Assembly (NCBI GenBank): GCA_002786025.1
Contig: NHNW01000016.1
Location: 124,001-188,000, forward strand
Length of the DNA stretch: 64,000 nucleotides
Source of the DNA: Zasmidium citrigriseum
Taxonomy: Eukaryota; Ascomycota; Dothideomycetes; Mycosphaerellales; Mycosphaerellaceae
Direction of reading: 5' to 3'
Shown here: positions 1 through 12,800 of the stretch, in pieces
Numbering within the stretch: the stretch's first letter is position 1
How the letters are laid out: each line of letters opens with the position of its first letter
Made by a program: the position numbers and the translations under genes
Notes under the pieces: model-generated
What the model was told of the DNA's origin: nothing
Databases searched by the model: none
The model's input: only the letters and a program-made list of their open reading frames with translations

Positions 1-79
1 TCGAAGCCGAAGTGTGAACGATATGCCAAGCGCACGTGACTAAGCCTTATGTGCTGCCTTAGGCTAGTTGCTCTTGCTA
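1..79. repeat. Left copy of 79-bp direct repeat flanking the repeat nest
   Basis: The first 79 bases recur at 14582-14660. I see two differences, both C-to-T in the left copy within CpA (CTCAGG to CTTAGG, GGCCAG to GGCTAG), as RIP would make. The copies diverge after TTGCT. The left copy continues to ATAACA at 87-92, and sequence just before the right copy contains TGTTAT at 14559. The pair could therefore be the ends of a TG...CA long terminal repeat whose left part lies before the window. A duplicated host fragment is the alternative. Confidence 0.75.
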
Positions 80-899
80 CTCCCCTCATAACAGGTGGCA
101 TTCCACAGCCACCATCTATGCTCTTATGCCTATCGATATCTATCGCTCTTATCTCAAATCGACCGAACAGGGGGGGTATTAATATTATCTTAATTATATC
201 TTATAACCTACGCTAGCTAGCGGCTATTAGCGCTTTATAATAACTCCCCTTATAATAAGCTCTTATCTATACTCCTTTCTTAAATACCCGTAGCCGTAAT
301 ATACTCGCTCTTTACTTCGGTAATAACTATATAACGCGGTAGTATTAGGCGCGTCGTCGTTACGATTAGTTCGTTAGTACGGCTAGCGTTCGTTATATAC
401 GCTCTATATAAGGGTCCCGTACCTTTAATAGATAAAGGGTTATCGGTCGTAGTTAGTTTAAGATCGTATCTAGGGTTATAAGGTAACCTCTACGCGATAT
501 AAACTTATAGAGGTCGTTACTATAATAGACTCTAGGTAGCTTCTTACTACGCCTTTCGTTAATAGTATAAAGGATAAAGGAAGAAGCTAAGTCTAGCGCT
601 ATACCCGCGATCTTAAAGAGGCCTATCTATAGGAGTTCTTATAACTTCGGACGGTATATTACAGTACTACGTAGTAGTACTAGATCCCTAGTCTTAAAGT
701 ATTTACTCTAGGTATTAATCTTATTATTAAAGTATTCGATCCTTCGGTCTACGCTCTACCTTACGTTATATCGAACTATATACTAGATCTACTTACGCTT
801 TATAAAGTAGTCTAGTACCCTTATCGTATATCTATAGCTAGAACCGCCTACTAGGTAGTCTACTTTTAATACGTCTAATAGCTTCTACTTACGCGGTAA
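80..899. other. Repeat-derived sequence without recognisable coding
   Basis: Bases 80-165 still carry CpA and TpG and look unmutated. From about 170 the sequence becomes RIP-saturated. After ATAACA (87-92) comes GG and then TGGCATTCCAC, which could be a primer-binding site of an outer plus-strand LTR element, but this rests on one motif. A G-run lies near 170. No open frame or conserved motif was recognised. Confidence 0.4.
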
Positions 900-3800
900 T
901 AGGTATTCCGGAAGCTCTTCTACGTAAACTACTATTTTAATCTACGCTAGAGTATAACTTACCCTAAGCCTAAGGATAGGCTTATAATTTATAGCGAATA
1001 CCGCCGCCTAAGCCTCCTTAACCTAGTTAGTAAGGGTATTAATAGGGTGCCTAGTCTTATCTATAGTTAGTATCGAGGTAGCCTTTTTAATAGTACGCCG
1101 GAGGGTACGATTAAAGTTTTCTACGCTACCCGTTAAGCTCTTAGTAGCCGTTAGTAACGGCCGCGTATAGATATCTCGGTCTTAAAGGAAGTTAGCTACT
1201 ATAGTATACTCTAATCTAGGGTTAAAGAAAACTATAATAGGATACGTATTACGTTAGAAACTACGCTATAGAGCGCTAATAACCGTCTCTAATTCCTTAT
1301 CTAGTAGTAGTTCGACCTCGCCGAACCTTATAAAGGCGTCTACTATAACGAATAGGTACTCTATACTATCTATAGTCTTCGGAAATAGGCCTATTAGATC
1401 GATCTAAAGGACCTCGTACGGGTTAAGGACGGACAACGGCTATATTAGTATATATAATTCTTCTAGGCGCTATAGGTTATAATTAATATAACTAGTAATA
1501 TAGTCGTAAATATCTTTTATTATTCCGGGCTACTATACTCGTTAAATAAGCTTAGTATATACGATCCTTAGGTTAAAATACCTAGCTTAATTATATATTA
1601 CTCTTAGAAGGCTAGAAACCTTATCTAGTATAATATACTACTACTAAACTTTACTACTCTTACCCTTCTATTAATTATAATAACGCTTCTATAGAGTCTA
1701 AGTACCCTTATTATACTTAAACGGTACTACCTTACGCTTAAATACCTAGTACTATATCTTACTCTAATCTTAAGGGACCTACTAATAGCGAAGGTATCTT
1801 ATAATATCCCTATACTACTACTCTTAGATCTTAAGCTACCTCGTAGGTTTAGCTATATCTAGCGTATTTAGTAGCGTAATAGGCTTATAGTACTCGTAAC
1901 GGTAGCGTTACTTCTAGTACGCTAGTTTAGCGTCGTCTAGTCTATACTAGTAAAGAATCTTAGTTTCGAGCGATAGGTAGTTAATTACTAAGGGCGTAGT
2001 CTCGTCGTCTAGTAGGTCGTCTAGTAGGTTATCTAGTAACCTAAAGGTCGTCTACTCGATTAGTTCGTAAATATCTAGGCTATAACCTCTATAGAAGCCG
2101 TCTAGTATATATTTATTATAGGCTTAATAGGTAATAGCGATTCGTCTTACTCGCGTCGTATTAATTAAAGAAACTTCTACTCTAGAAACTTCTACTCTAG
2201 CTCTAGCGGCCTACTCTTTATATAGCCTCCTCTCCCTCGGGGTTAACGATTTAAGTACGTCCTCGTACTCGCCTTTTCCGTCCTTCTAGATTTACTATTT
2301 AGTATCGCCCTTAGCCTTATACTCGTCTAGCTCTTTAGCTAGTACTTTAATAAGCTTAGGTAGTTCCCTAAGGTAGTCGTTTAGAAAGATCGTATATAAG
2401 AGCCTATCTATAGCTACGTTACGTTTACCCTCTATAAACCTAATAGCTACGTTTAATTACTAGAGCTCGTACTACTAGCGCGTATATATACCTTAAGAGG
2501 TATCGGAGTTAATAAATCTAGTTAGTAGCTTATAATCGGTCTAAATCGTAGAGGTCTTAGGCCTAGAGAGTATATACTTATACTTCTTTATAAAGGTAAT
2601 AATAGCTAAGAGCTCGCGCTTATACGTACTATAGTTCTACTAGGTCTTATTAAAGGTAAAGGCGTTATAGAGGATAGGGACCTATTTAGGTTACCTATTC
2701 GTCTACTTCTATTACTATTAGATAAAGTAGCCTACCCTATATCTAGAGGCGTCGCTATAGACGTAGACTAGTTCGTTAGGGTTATACCTATACTTAATAA
2801 CTACTACTACTATAAGTTCTTATACTAGATTATAGGATAACTATTAGTTAGCTATCTATATCTAAATTTTACTTACCTTATCGCTTATAAGTACCCGTAA
2901 TAGTCTTATAATCTCGCCGTAGTTCTTAATATACTCTCTAGCCGTAGTAGTTACCCCTAGGAACTATCGGATTTCTAATAGGTTAGTAGGTACTAGAAAC
3001 TCTAGAACCTTCCTTACTCTCTTAGGTTTTATCGTCTACTTACCGCTAGCTTCGTACTAATCTCTAAGAACGAGGATCTTATCTATACCTAGTTCTATCT
3101 TCTTAAAAGAGAGTCGTATTATAGCCTACTTAAATCGCGGGAATAGGTAGTCCTTAAGAAATACTAGTTACTTATCCTAGTATATCTATCCTCTAGTAAC
3201 GTCGTCTATATAGAAAGTTATCTATAGTAGTATTTCTAGGTCTAGGCCTTATAGTAACGATAGCTCTAGCTAAGGGGGTAGTATCGGACTAAATACGAAG
3301 GTACTATATTTATATATAGTATAAGGGCTAGACTTCGCTCCTTACGCTATACGAGTTAGTTATAGCTATCTAATACCGGGTACGTAGAAAGCTAGGTAGT
3401 ATATCTATAGGGTAGATTCCTATAGTCTAGTAAGTATTCTTAAGATTAAATTTATAATAGACCTTCTACTTAGGGTTACCTATATAGTCCTTATAGGCCT
3501 AGATTATCTATATTACTACCCTAGGTAGCTCCTTGTAGACGAAGTAATAGTCGAAGGTTAGCCTTAGTTTACTACCGCCTAAGCGTTTAACGATTATAGA
3601 GGTAGCGTTCTACTATAATAGCTCTCCGTTAGCGGTAACGTAACGTTTAAATATTCTAGCGACTAGTCTATTAGATATATACTTTCGTAACTAGTATTCC
3701 TTTTAAGGCGCTATCTTATAAGTCTTAGCCTAGTAGATTAGTATATTATCCTTTACCCTCGTATAGTACTATATTAAGTCCGTTAGTAGACTAATATTAT

Positions 3801-6800
3801 CTAATCCGTAATAATCGAGGTGCTAGTACGTCTAAAGGAGTTATAATAGCTCTAGTCTATCGCCCTAAGGAACTATAGGCCTAATTATAAACTTCCCTTC
3901 GCTCTTAGCCTAGTCGTTAAGCTCTTAAAGTATTTTACTCGTATTAATAGGTCGCCTTTATACTCGTCGCTTTATAGGGAATAGCTACTTAGTACTAGTC
4001 GTAATATTATTAACTTCGATAAATCTTATATAGCCGCTCGTTCGTAAGATATCTATAATAGTATCTAGGGCGGGTATATACTAAATATAGAAGTACTCGG
4101 TACTATAGCGGTATAGGGTAGTAGTCTTATTAAGTAGGCGGAAGGGGTTAAGCTATAGCGAATCGATATCGAGGTAGAGCGTCGTCTTAACGTAGTTTAT
4201 TTCTATAGCCTATCGTAGGTTAATTCTTATACTATACCTTTTAGTCGTATCTTACCTAGGACTCTTTAAAAATCCGAGCTATTATTACTACCTTCGCTAC
4301 CTCCGCTCTCGTAGCTATCCTCGCTATCGTTATAGTCTAGTTCTAGATATTCCTCGAGCTAGCTTATCGTAATCTTAGGCGCTTCTAAAGGTATCGTTAG
4401 TGTCCTTAACGTAATTATTTGCCCGTTCTTACCGCTTATCTCGATTATACTATCCTTAATCCTAAATACTACGTTAACCTTATATAAGAATAGTAGGCCT
4501 AATAGTAATAATAGCTATCTATAGGGTATTAGGTAAGTAAATACCTACCCTAGGTATACTAGTCCCTTAATATTAATAGTAAAGGTAACGAACTAGCTTA
4601 AGGTTACCTTCCGTCTATCTAGTATACCTATTTAGACTAGTATAAGGCCTATATCGCTTATAGGTTTTAGTTCTATACCTATAGCCTTCCGTAGGTATAG
4701 ATATATAATATTAATATCCGCTCCTTAGTTAGTAGCGACTTAATTCTATAGTAATACTACCTACTTACCGTTAGCGTAGATTGTTATAGGGATTCCGAAG
4801 GCCTTTTAGCTTATATTACGAGACTTCTATCTCTTAATACTAGCGACTACTACTTACTCGAGGTTCCTATAGTTAACTAAGATATAGCCTACTTCTAGTC
4901 CTTCTTTAAGAGCTTCTACGTATAGGTCGACGTCTACGTATAGGTTATCGTCCTCTCTAGTCTTAGTAGCTAGTAGAGTCGTTCGTAATACGTCTATAGG
5001 CTATAGCTTTATAGGCTTAAATATAGCCGCGGCGGCGTTCTACGTTAGTTATTATAGTTAGGCTAGCGCTAGCGGTAGAGCGTCTAGTATAACCTAATTA
5101 GTAATAACTACGGACGGCTCTACCTAAGGTACTAGCGCTACTATAGACTCTCGGGCCTTTACTTCTACTTACTTAAAGATTTCTAAGTAATCCCTTATAA
5201 TAGCCTCCTAGTTAAAAGCGAGCTTCTTAGCCTTCTTCTTACCGCTACTCTTACGAGATTATAAGAATAGGTACTTAGTTTCGTCTCGTACCTAGGGTAC
5301 TATATTTATAAGCTAGGGTATAGGGATAGTAATTATAGTCCTATACTAAAGATCCTTTAGAGTTATAGCTCCTACCTAAATATAGCGTTAATAGGGTTAC
5401 TTAGTTCGTAGCGACGCTTTCTACCCTTCTTCTTAGTCTAACGCTTATTAGATCTACGCTCTACTCTTAATCTCTAACGCTTAGTATCGCTATCGTCTTC
5501 CTTAGTACGTACTCGCTTAAGGTAACTTACTAGAGCGTCGACTAGTATTAATATAACTTCTACGGGCGGTAATTACTCTAAGATCTTAATATTCGCTAAT
5601 AGCTCCTCTTCTAAACGGTTTTCCTTAGTAAATACTAGCTAAACTTCTTCTACTCGCGGCTTTAGTAGTACCTAGGCGGGCTACGCTAGCTAAGCTAGTA
5701 CTAGTAGTATTAGATCTCTCGTACGTAGTAGGTTTAGCGCTCTAGGCGTAGGTAGCTATCTATATAGCTTACTAGCTCCTACGGCCTACTACTACTCCTT
5801 ACGGGCTCTTATTCTCTTAGAGAAGTTGTCCCTCTAGGCGTTTACTAGTAGGTATAGCGCCTACTACTCCTATAGCTATAACGAGTCTACTCGATAATCT
5901 AGCTTAATATAGCCCCTATACCTATAATATTAGTAAAGAGGGTTATTACGCTAGTACTAGTAAACTTCCTATCTATTAATAAAGCTATATAGGGAGTAAG
6001 ATAGGTCTACGGTAAGGTACTACTTCTTAAGGCGCTATATAGCTAACTAGTAATAGGGAGGCTAATCCTAGTTAGTATCGTCTACGTTACGACGCCTACG
6101 TCCGTACCCTAATCGCTAAGGGCGCTAATAGCCTAACTAGGTATAAGCTAGGTTATTATCTAGCTAGTATAGCTACTACTAAGGGACGAACTATTATTAC
6201 TATAGCTAAGCGAACTACTACTACGCTATTAATTACTAGAGCTATAGTAGCGGTATCGTAAACTAGGCGGGGGGTTATTAGGTTAGCGCTACTTCTACGA
6301 AGTAGACTAATAGCGGACGCGGTAGGCGACTTATAGTAGAACGCTTAGGTAATAGCCTATTAAGGGCCTTATATTTAGCTTTAAGATCTTCGCTAATAGG
6401 CTTACCTACGAGTAACGACCTAAGTATAGTATCTAAGACCTCCTTTTACTCCTTAAGTAACTCGTCCTTACGATCTACCTCTACCTCTATAAGCTCTCGC
6501 TTAGCCTCTTTAGCCTTAACTAATACCGCTAAGATAGTAGTAGGTTAGGTACCTTCCTTCGCCTTTACCCTTAGCTCTCGATCTTTAATTCTAGAAAACT
6601 ACGCTTTAACGACGAGCCTTATAACCGCTACTTTACTAGATTCCCTAATACCCGCTTTATATAGTAAGGTCTTAGTATAGGTAGTATAGGCTATAAGGTC
6701 CTTATCCCCTTACTTAATAACTAATAGCTTATCTAGCGCTATCTAATCTTCCTCGGTAGATTAGACTCTAAAGCGTTTCTTAAATTACTCCTTAATCTTA

Positions 6801-7250
6801 GTAATAGTTTCCGCTATAGGATTCTTATTCTAGAAGTACGATCTTATATCTTAGTTAGACTATCGTATAGTATCGCTAATAAGTAGTATATTAAAGGATA
6901 TAAGCTAGTCCTTAGGCTCTACCTTAACGGCTTCTAGCTCCTAATTAAACCTTATTATCTAGCGGTAGCTATCTTCTTTAAGCTTACCCCTAAAAGTAGG
7001 TATATTAGCTAAGTTAGGCCGCCTCCTTAGTACTTATACTATAATTAGTTATAATAACTCTAGCGGTAGTCTAGACTACTACTCTCTAAACTACTACTCT
7101 TTAGGCTACTCTTACTATATCTACGCTTCGTATTCCTCGAGATCTTTAGTACCTACTTACTACTATCGTAACTCTAACTACTATAGTAGCTCTTCGAGCG
7201 AGCTAATACTATACTCTAGGCTCTACTCTTAACCTAAGGGCTATAAATAC
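900..7250 (-). mobile_element. RIP-degraded Ty3/Gypsy retrotransposon (minus strand)
   Basis: Read on the minus strand, the block encodes retrotransposon domains in Gypsy order, interrupted by TAG/TAA codons as expected when CAG, CAA or TGG are RIP-mutated. A Gag-like basic/acidic stretch lies near 6350-6530. A reverse transcriptase has FYIDDVTRG at about 3199-3217. An RNase H motif reading YSTYKRELLAI lies at about 2580-2640. An integrase core reading DLIGLFPKT lies at about 1320-1410. RT, then RNase H, then integrase running toward lower coordinates is the Ty3/Gypsy order. I could not place its LTRs, so the limits are approximate. CpA/TpG dinucleotides are almost absent. Confidence 0.8.
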
Positions 7251-7646
7251 CCGGACGCTATAGCTAATTACTATATACGATACTAAATATTATCGCTCGT
7301 ATACGTAGGCTATAGCTACGTTAGTAAGAGTAGTCTAGTCGACGGGGATTATAGATTATTAACTAATAACCTACGAGGCGCTAGCGGCGTAATAGTATCG
7401 TTCGATAGTATATCCTATAGCGTAGCCTAGTAAGCTAGAGATAAAACTAGCGTTCTTTTATCTAGTCTTAATAGATACTATACGTTAGCTTTAGCTACGA
7501 CTTATTATTAACGATAGAGTACCCCTAGGGAGCGACGTTTATAGTTCTAGCTATCTTCGTTAAGAATCTTATAACTAGGTCGCTCTTCTAAAGGTATACG
7601 AGAGAGGATACGCGAGTAAGGACGATTAGGGCTAGGACTACGGATC
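7251..7646. other. RIP-saturated flank left of the chromovirus
   Basis: No recognisable coding. This stretch and 14253-14581 are the two sides of the site into which the chromovirus inserted, so they were contiguous before insertion and probably belong to an older repeat, perhaps the terminal part of the minus-strand Gypsy element. Confidence 0.4.
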
Positions 7647-7651
7647 TAGTA

Positions 7652-7843
7652 TATTACGATTTCGTCTAGCCGACTATAAAGGCTAAGAGCCTAAGGTATT
7701 AATTACGTAACTAGGGTTACGTAACCTAAATTATATAACGTAGCCGCGTTTACTTATATTAATTTCCTTCCGTCTCGTCTTTTAGAGACTTTCTTCCTTA
7801 CGCTTCGTTAACGTTAGATAGCCTATTAATCGATATCTTAATA
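7652..7843 (+). repeat. 5' LTR of chromovirus
   Basis: 192 bp, starting TATTACGAT and ending CTTAATA; with RIP reversed these ends would be TGTTACG...AACA, the usual TG...CA. It is collinear with 14056-14247, no indels. The 14 differing bases fall into seven dinucleotides, each CG in one LTR and TA in the other. Confidence 0.93.
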
Positions 7844-7845
7844 GT

Positions 7846-7854
7846 ACGAAGCGT
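7846..7854 (+). other. Candidate self-priming primer-binding site
   Basis: ACGAAGCGT starts two bases after the 5' LTR and is the exact reverse complement of ACGCTTCGT at 7800-7808 inside the LTR. In Tf1/sushi chromoviruses the 5' end of the transcript folds onto the primer site instead of using a tRNA. A 9-nt match at this position fits that mechanism. No tRNA-3'-end-like TGG start is seen here. Confidence 0.6.
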
Positions 7855-7999
7855 TAACCTATTACTACGACTATATCGTAGAAATACTCTATCGCTAACG
7901 GACTCTCTACCGTACTAATTACGAACTAGCGCTTACTACCCTACGTCGATCGCTTAACGCTATATTATCCTTCGATAACGGCTATTAGGCCTCTCTCGT

Positions 8000-9394
8000 A
8001 CCTAACGAACTATAACCTACCTCTCCTTATACTACTACCTCTAGTATTATAGGTACCGTATCTACTACCTATCTCGAATCTAATAGCCGCCGTTTTCTAC
8101 GAGTAGGCGCTAGTAAGGCGTCCGTAAATATATACTACGATAAACTCTAAAAGAAGTATAATAACGATAATAAGGCCGTTATAGTAGATATCTACGAGCT
8201 TATCTATAACTACGAAGAAGCTATTAATAGCCTTATATCCTCTAGTAACTAGATTAGTCGCTCCCTTAGAGACGTCGACGCTTAACGCTAGTATACTAAG
8301 TAGTAGGCTAGTACCCTTTAGGGCTAGCTAGATACGCTATAAGGCTAGTATAACGACCTCTAATCTAAGTTCTAAGGTAGTATACGCTCGTATACCGACC
8401 TCTAGAACCGTCTTAATACGACTAACTTATAGCTAAACTAAGTAAACGAAGATAACGCCGAGCTCTATATAGTAATCTAGACGAAAGAGGACTAACTAGT
8501 ATAGGTATAGGCTTACGCCGCTTCTACTACTACTACTATACTAACGAATACTAAACCTCTACCGAAGGTCCCTAAGAAAGTTAAGAAGAAGGTTAAGATT
8601 ACTAAACCCGACTTCGACGACTCTAACCCCTTATCTAGCGATAACGATAGTAGTAATAACGAGCGCCGCCTATCCTTCCGTAATCTATTTAAATACTTAT
8701 CCTTACCGAGCGATAATAACGACTCTAATAGTAGCGGTTTAGATACTAACGCTAGTACGCGCTACTAAAAGAGTAAGGATAAGTCTAAGAAGCTATCTAA
8801 CCTAGAGTTATTCGATAGTACCCGCGTAAAGGCTAAGCCCTTCCTTACTAAGCTATACTTTAAGATATATATTAACGGTAACTACTACTCGACGGATAAG
8901 AGTAAGATTATCTATATATATAGTAGAACTACTAGTAAGGCCTATAACCTAATAACGGACTATATAACGCGGAAGAGCGGTAGTAGTAAGATTAAGATTA
9001 AGCTAAAGAAGTTCGACGACTTTATAACTATTATCTAAGACGCCTTTAGCGACCTAGACGAAGAAACTACTATACTTAACGACCTCCGTAAGCTTAAATA
9101 GGGTAATAGCGATTTCGCCTTATACTACGCTAAGTTTATATATATTATAGCTATCTTAGGGTATCGTAGTAATATACGCCGCTATACCCTACGAGAAGGC
9201 CTATCTACGGAACTTAAGGACGCTATAGTAATATAGGAAGATACCTCTATATTATTTAATAAACTAACTCGTAAACTTAATAAAGCGGATAACCGGATCT
9301 ATACCCGTCGATAGGAAGCTAACTATATTACTAATAGGTTCGCGCCTAAGAGTATCTTTAATAATAGTAATACTAATAATAACCCCCTATATAC

Positions 9395-9438
<44 letters not shown>

Positions 9439-9870
9439 TAGAAAGTAATATAACTTCGGTACCTACTTAGTCGTTAACGCTAGCTACTATTAACGCTCTA
9501 CGCTAACTATCGCTTACCCTAGCGATACTAGCTTCTCGCTACGATTCTAATACTATAGATCTATCGGCTACGAAGACTAGCCTACGTAGACTACTATCTA
9601 ACGCTAAGAAGTAACGACGCTACTAGGCTAGCCTATATACCTACTACGGCGAGTCTAGCTATTACGTAAGCGCTACTACCTACCTAGCCCTTATACGCTA
9701 TAATTAACTTCGCGCCGCTAGTACTACTCGCGTTAATAAGGTAACGACTACCTCTAACGCCTCTAGCGACTCTAGTAAGTCGGAAAACTAGCTAGCCCTA
9801 ATCGAAGTTATAACTAGGCGCCCTTATTACCGAAGTTAATACCTACCGAGTTATCTACCGATAGTAAGAA
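8000..9870 (+). pseudogene. Chromovirus gag remnant
   Basis: One frame (codons starting at positions divisible by 3) reads through a long Gag-like protein interrupted by RIP stops. It has an acidic/serine-rich N-terminal part and a Retrotrans_gag-type domain around 8800-9330 (ELFDSTR, DFALYYAKF, REGLSTELKDAI). A serine run is encoded by an AGT microsatellite at about 9394-9438. A CCHC zinc knuckle at about 9633-9680 has its Cys and His codons turned to Tyr codons. The start is approximate; coding is clear from 8178. Confidence 0.82.
9394..9438 (+). repeat. (AGT)n microsatellite in gag
   Basis: About fifteen tandem AGT triplets encode a poly-serine run between the Gag domain and the zinc knuckle. 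The tract contains no CpA/TpG, so RIP could not change it. Confidence 0.85.
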
Positions 9871-12800
9871 GAAGAAGAAGAGAAAGAAGAGTAAGCTAAT
9901 ATAGAAGCTAGCGTTAAAGATTAGCGATATTACTTATATAGATAATAGCCTAGTACTAGACTTCGACGAAGAGTATCTTATAATACCCTATAACCTTATA
10001 TTTAATAACTTAGAATTACGTACTACTTAATACATAATTAATAGCGGCTCTATAGGCTCTACCTTTATAGACTTAGACTTCGTACGTACCCTTACTAATA
10101 CTTAACCTATCGCCCTTAAGTATCCGCGCTAACTAGAGGCCTTTAATAGTTACCTCGCTAGCGATATTACCTATATCCTTCGCGCTAACCTTAATATTAG
10201 CGGTTACTACGAATATATCGTTTTCTACGTTACGAAGCTTAGCTACTACCCTATTATCCTAGGTAAGCCGTAGCTAACTAGATATAACCCTTCTATCGCC
10301 TAGCTTAGCGACGTAATAACCCTCGAGTTAGCCTACTACTACTAATACTATAACCCTTATTAGACTATCGTCCGCGCCTACGGCCTCTATAGAGGTATAA
10401 CCGCCCTATATACCGAACTATCGCTACCGAAGTTTAATATTATTAGCGCTAATCTAGGCGTTAATAACCCCCTTATATAGGAAATAATTTATTACGCTAT
10501 ACGCCGAAATAACGATACTTCGCTACTACCGAAACCTAGCGTCTTATACGAGCCTACTAGGCCTACTAAACTATAGCGTATACTACTACCTCTTACGCCG
10601 TAACCTAACGTTAGTCGCCCTCTACCGCTCTAACTTAGCGAGGATCGCTAAGTATCTATTATTAGCGCCGCTAGCTTCTATAACCTAGTATAGAAGAAAA
10701 ACTACCTTATCTTTACCGCCTTACTTAAGGAAATCGAGTAAGAGATAGCCTAACGAAAGAGCGTCGACCTAGCTACTAAGGTACTAGCCTACCTATACTA
10801 CTATCTACTAGTATTTAGTAAATAAGATACTAATAAACTACTACTATATCGTAGACTAAAGGATTACTATATCGACCTACTACCTAATAAATAACCGACC
10901 TATAGGCCGCTATACTCGATATTATAGGAGGAACTAGAGGTACTACGCGACTACCTAAAAGATAACCTATCGAAAGGATTTATCTATATCTCCTACTTAC
11001 CTACCTTATCCCCTATATTATTTATTAAGAAACTAGAGGGTAGATTAAGGTTTTATATTAACTATCGTAAACTAAACGAGATTATAGTTAAGAACCGTTA
11101 TCCGATACCGCTAATCTAGGAAATATTAGACCGTTTATTAAAGGCTACTATCTATACGAAGTTAGATATTATCGCTACTTTTAATTAGATTTATATAGCT
11201 ATAGGTAACGAGTAGAAGACTATCTTCTAGACTTACTATAGACTATTCGAATATACTATTACGCTATTCGGCCTCTATAATACGCCCTTAACCTTCTAGA
11301 ACTATATTAACGACGCGCTCTATAAGTATCTTAATATCTTCTATATAGTATACCTCGACGACGTCCTTATCTACTTAGAGTCTATTAAGGAGTACTAGTA
11401 GTACGTTAATAAGGTACTAATAGCCCTTAGCCGCGCTAGCTTATAGGTTAACATAAGTAAGTTAGAGTTTAAAGTTACCTCTATTAAGTATCTTAGCCTT
11501 ATCGTATCTACTAAAGGGATTTATATAGATCTAGAAAAAGTAGAAGCCGTTCGATAATAGCCTATCCCTAGTAACGTTAAGGACGTCTAAGCGTTACTTA
11601 GATTCGCTAACTTCTACCGCTAGTTTATTCGTAACTTCTTATATATCGTCCGTCTACTTACTAAGCTTACGAAGAGAGATACTACCTTCGCTTAGACGCT
11701 AGCCTATTAGTCGGCGCTCGACTATCTCTAGACTACCTTTATAATAGCGCTAGTACTAGCTTATTATAACCTAGAGCTACCGATTCTCGTAGAGACTAAC
11801 GCTTTCGACTTCGTTACCGCTAGAATCCTATTATAACTCTACCCTAGTAAAGACCCTACTAGCGCTAGTAAATAGAAGCTAGTCGCTTTCTTCTTAAAGA
11901 AGATATAAGGCGTAGAGTTAAACTACGAGATCTATAATAAGGAACTACTTACTATCGTAAAAGCCTTTAAACTCTAGCGATCCGAGCTAGAAGGCTACTA
12001 GTCTAACGAGCCTATATATATACTTACTAACTATCGTAACTTATAATATTATATAACTACTAAGTAACTTAACTATCGTTAGGCCTACTAGAGCGAGTTC
12101 CTTAGCCGCTTTAACTTCGAAATCGCCTACTATCTAGGCTATTAAGGCGCTAAACCTAACTCGATAATACGCCGTTCTATCGACCTACTATCTATAGGCG
12201 ATATCCGACTCGTCTAGTAGTAGTAAACCGTCCTTAAGCTATATAACGTTTACTACGATATCCGCCGTACCGTCTAACTCGCCGCTACCTACTTAGCCGC
12301 TTCTCGCCTAAGTAAAGGCGCTAATAACTCTTAGGGTTAGGGTTAGGGTTAGGGTTAGAGTTAGGGTTAGGGTTAGGGTTATAAAGATAAAGTAAATAAT
12401 ATATAGTTCCGAAGCTCTTTAAGCGTAGAATCCGCCTACTAGTATATCTAAGCTACCTTCTCGATAGACGAGCTCGTATAGTAAGTCGCTAAATACTTCG
12501 TAGACGGCTTAGCGGTACCTAGTAATCTCCTACTATCGCCGTCTAATAGCTATATTTACTATACCGCTAAGAGTAATATACTCTACTTCTAGGACCGCCT
12601 CTATATACCCGATACTAATACTACGCTACGTATAGAAATTATCTAGAGTTATTACGACCCCCTATTTATAGGGTATACTAGCCGTAATAAGATATTCTCG
12701 CTACTATACTAAAGTTACTACTAGCCTAAGATACGAGAAGATATAGACTAATATATTAGTAACTACTATACGTACCTATATACTAAATCGTCGCGGTAGT

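Noticed and set aside
9394..9438. CRISPR-like or regulatory repeat
   Set aside because: Simple trinucleotide run coding for serine inside gag; no spacers.
12331..12380. True chromosome end
   Set aside because: The TTAGGG array is only 50 bp and is followed by the integrase part of the same retroelement and 50 kb of genes.
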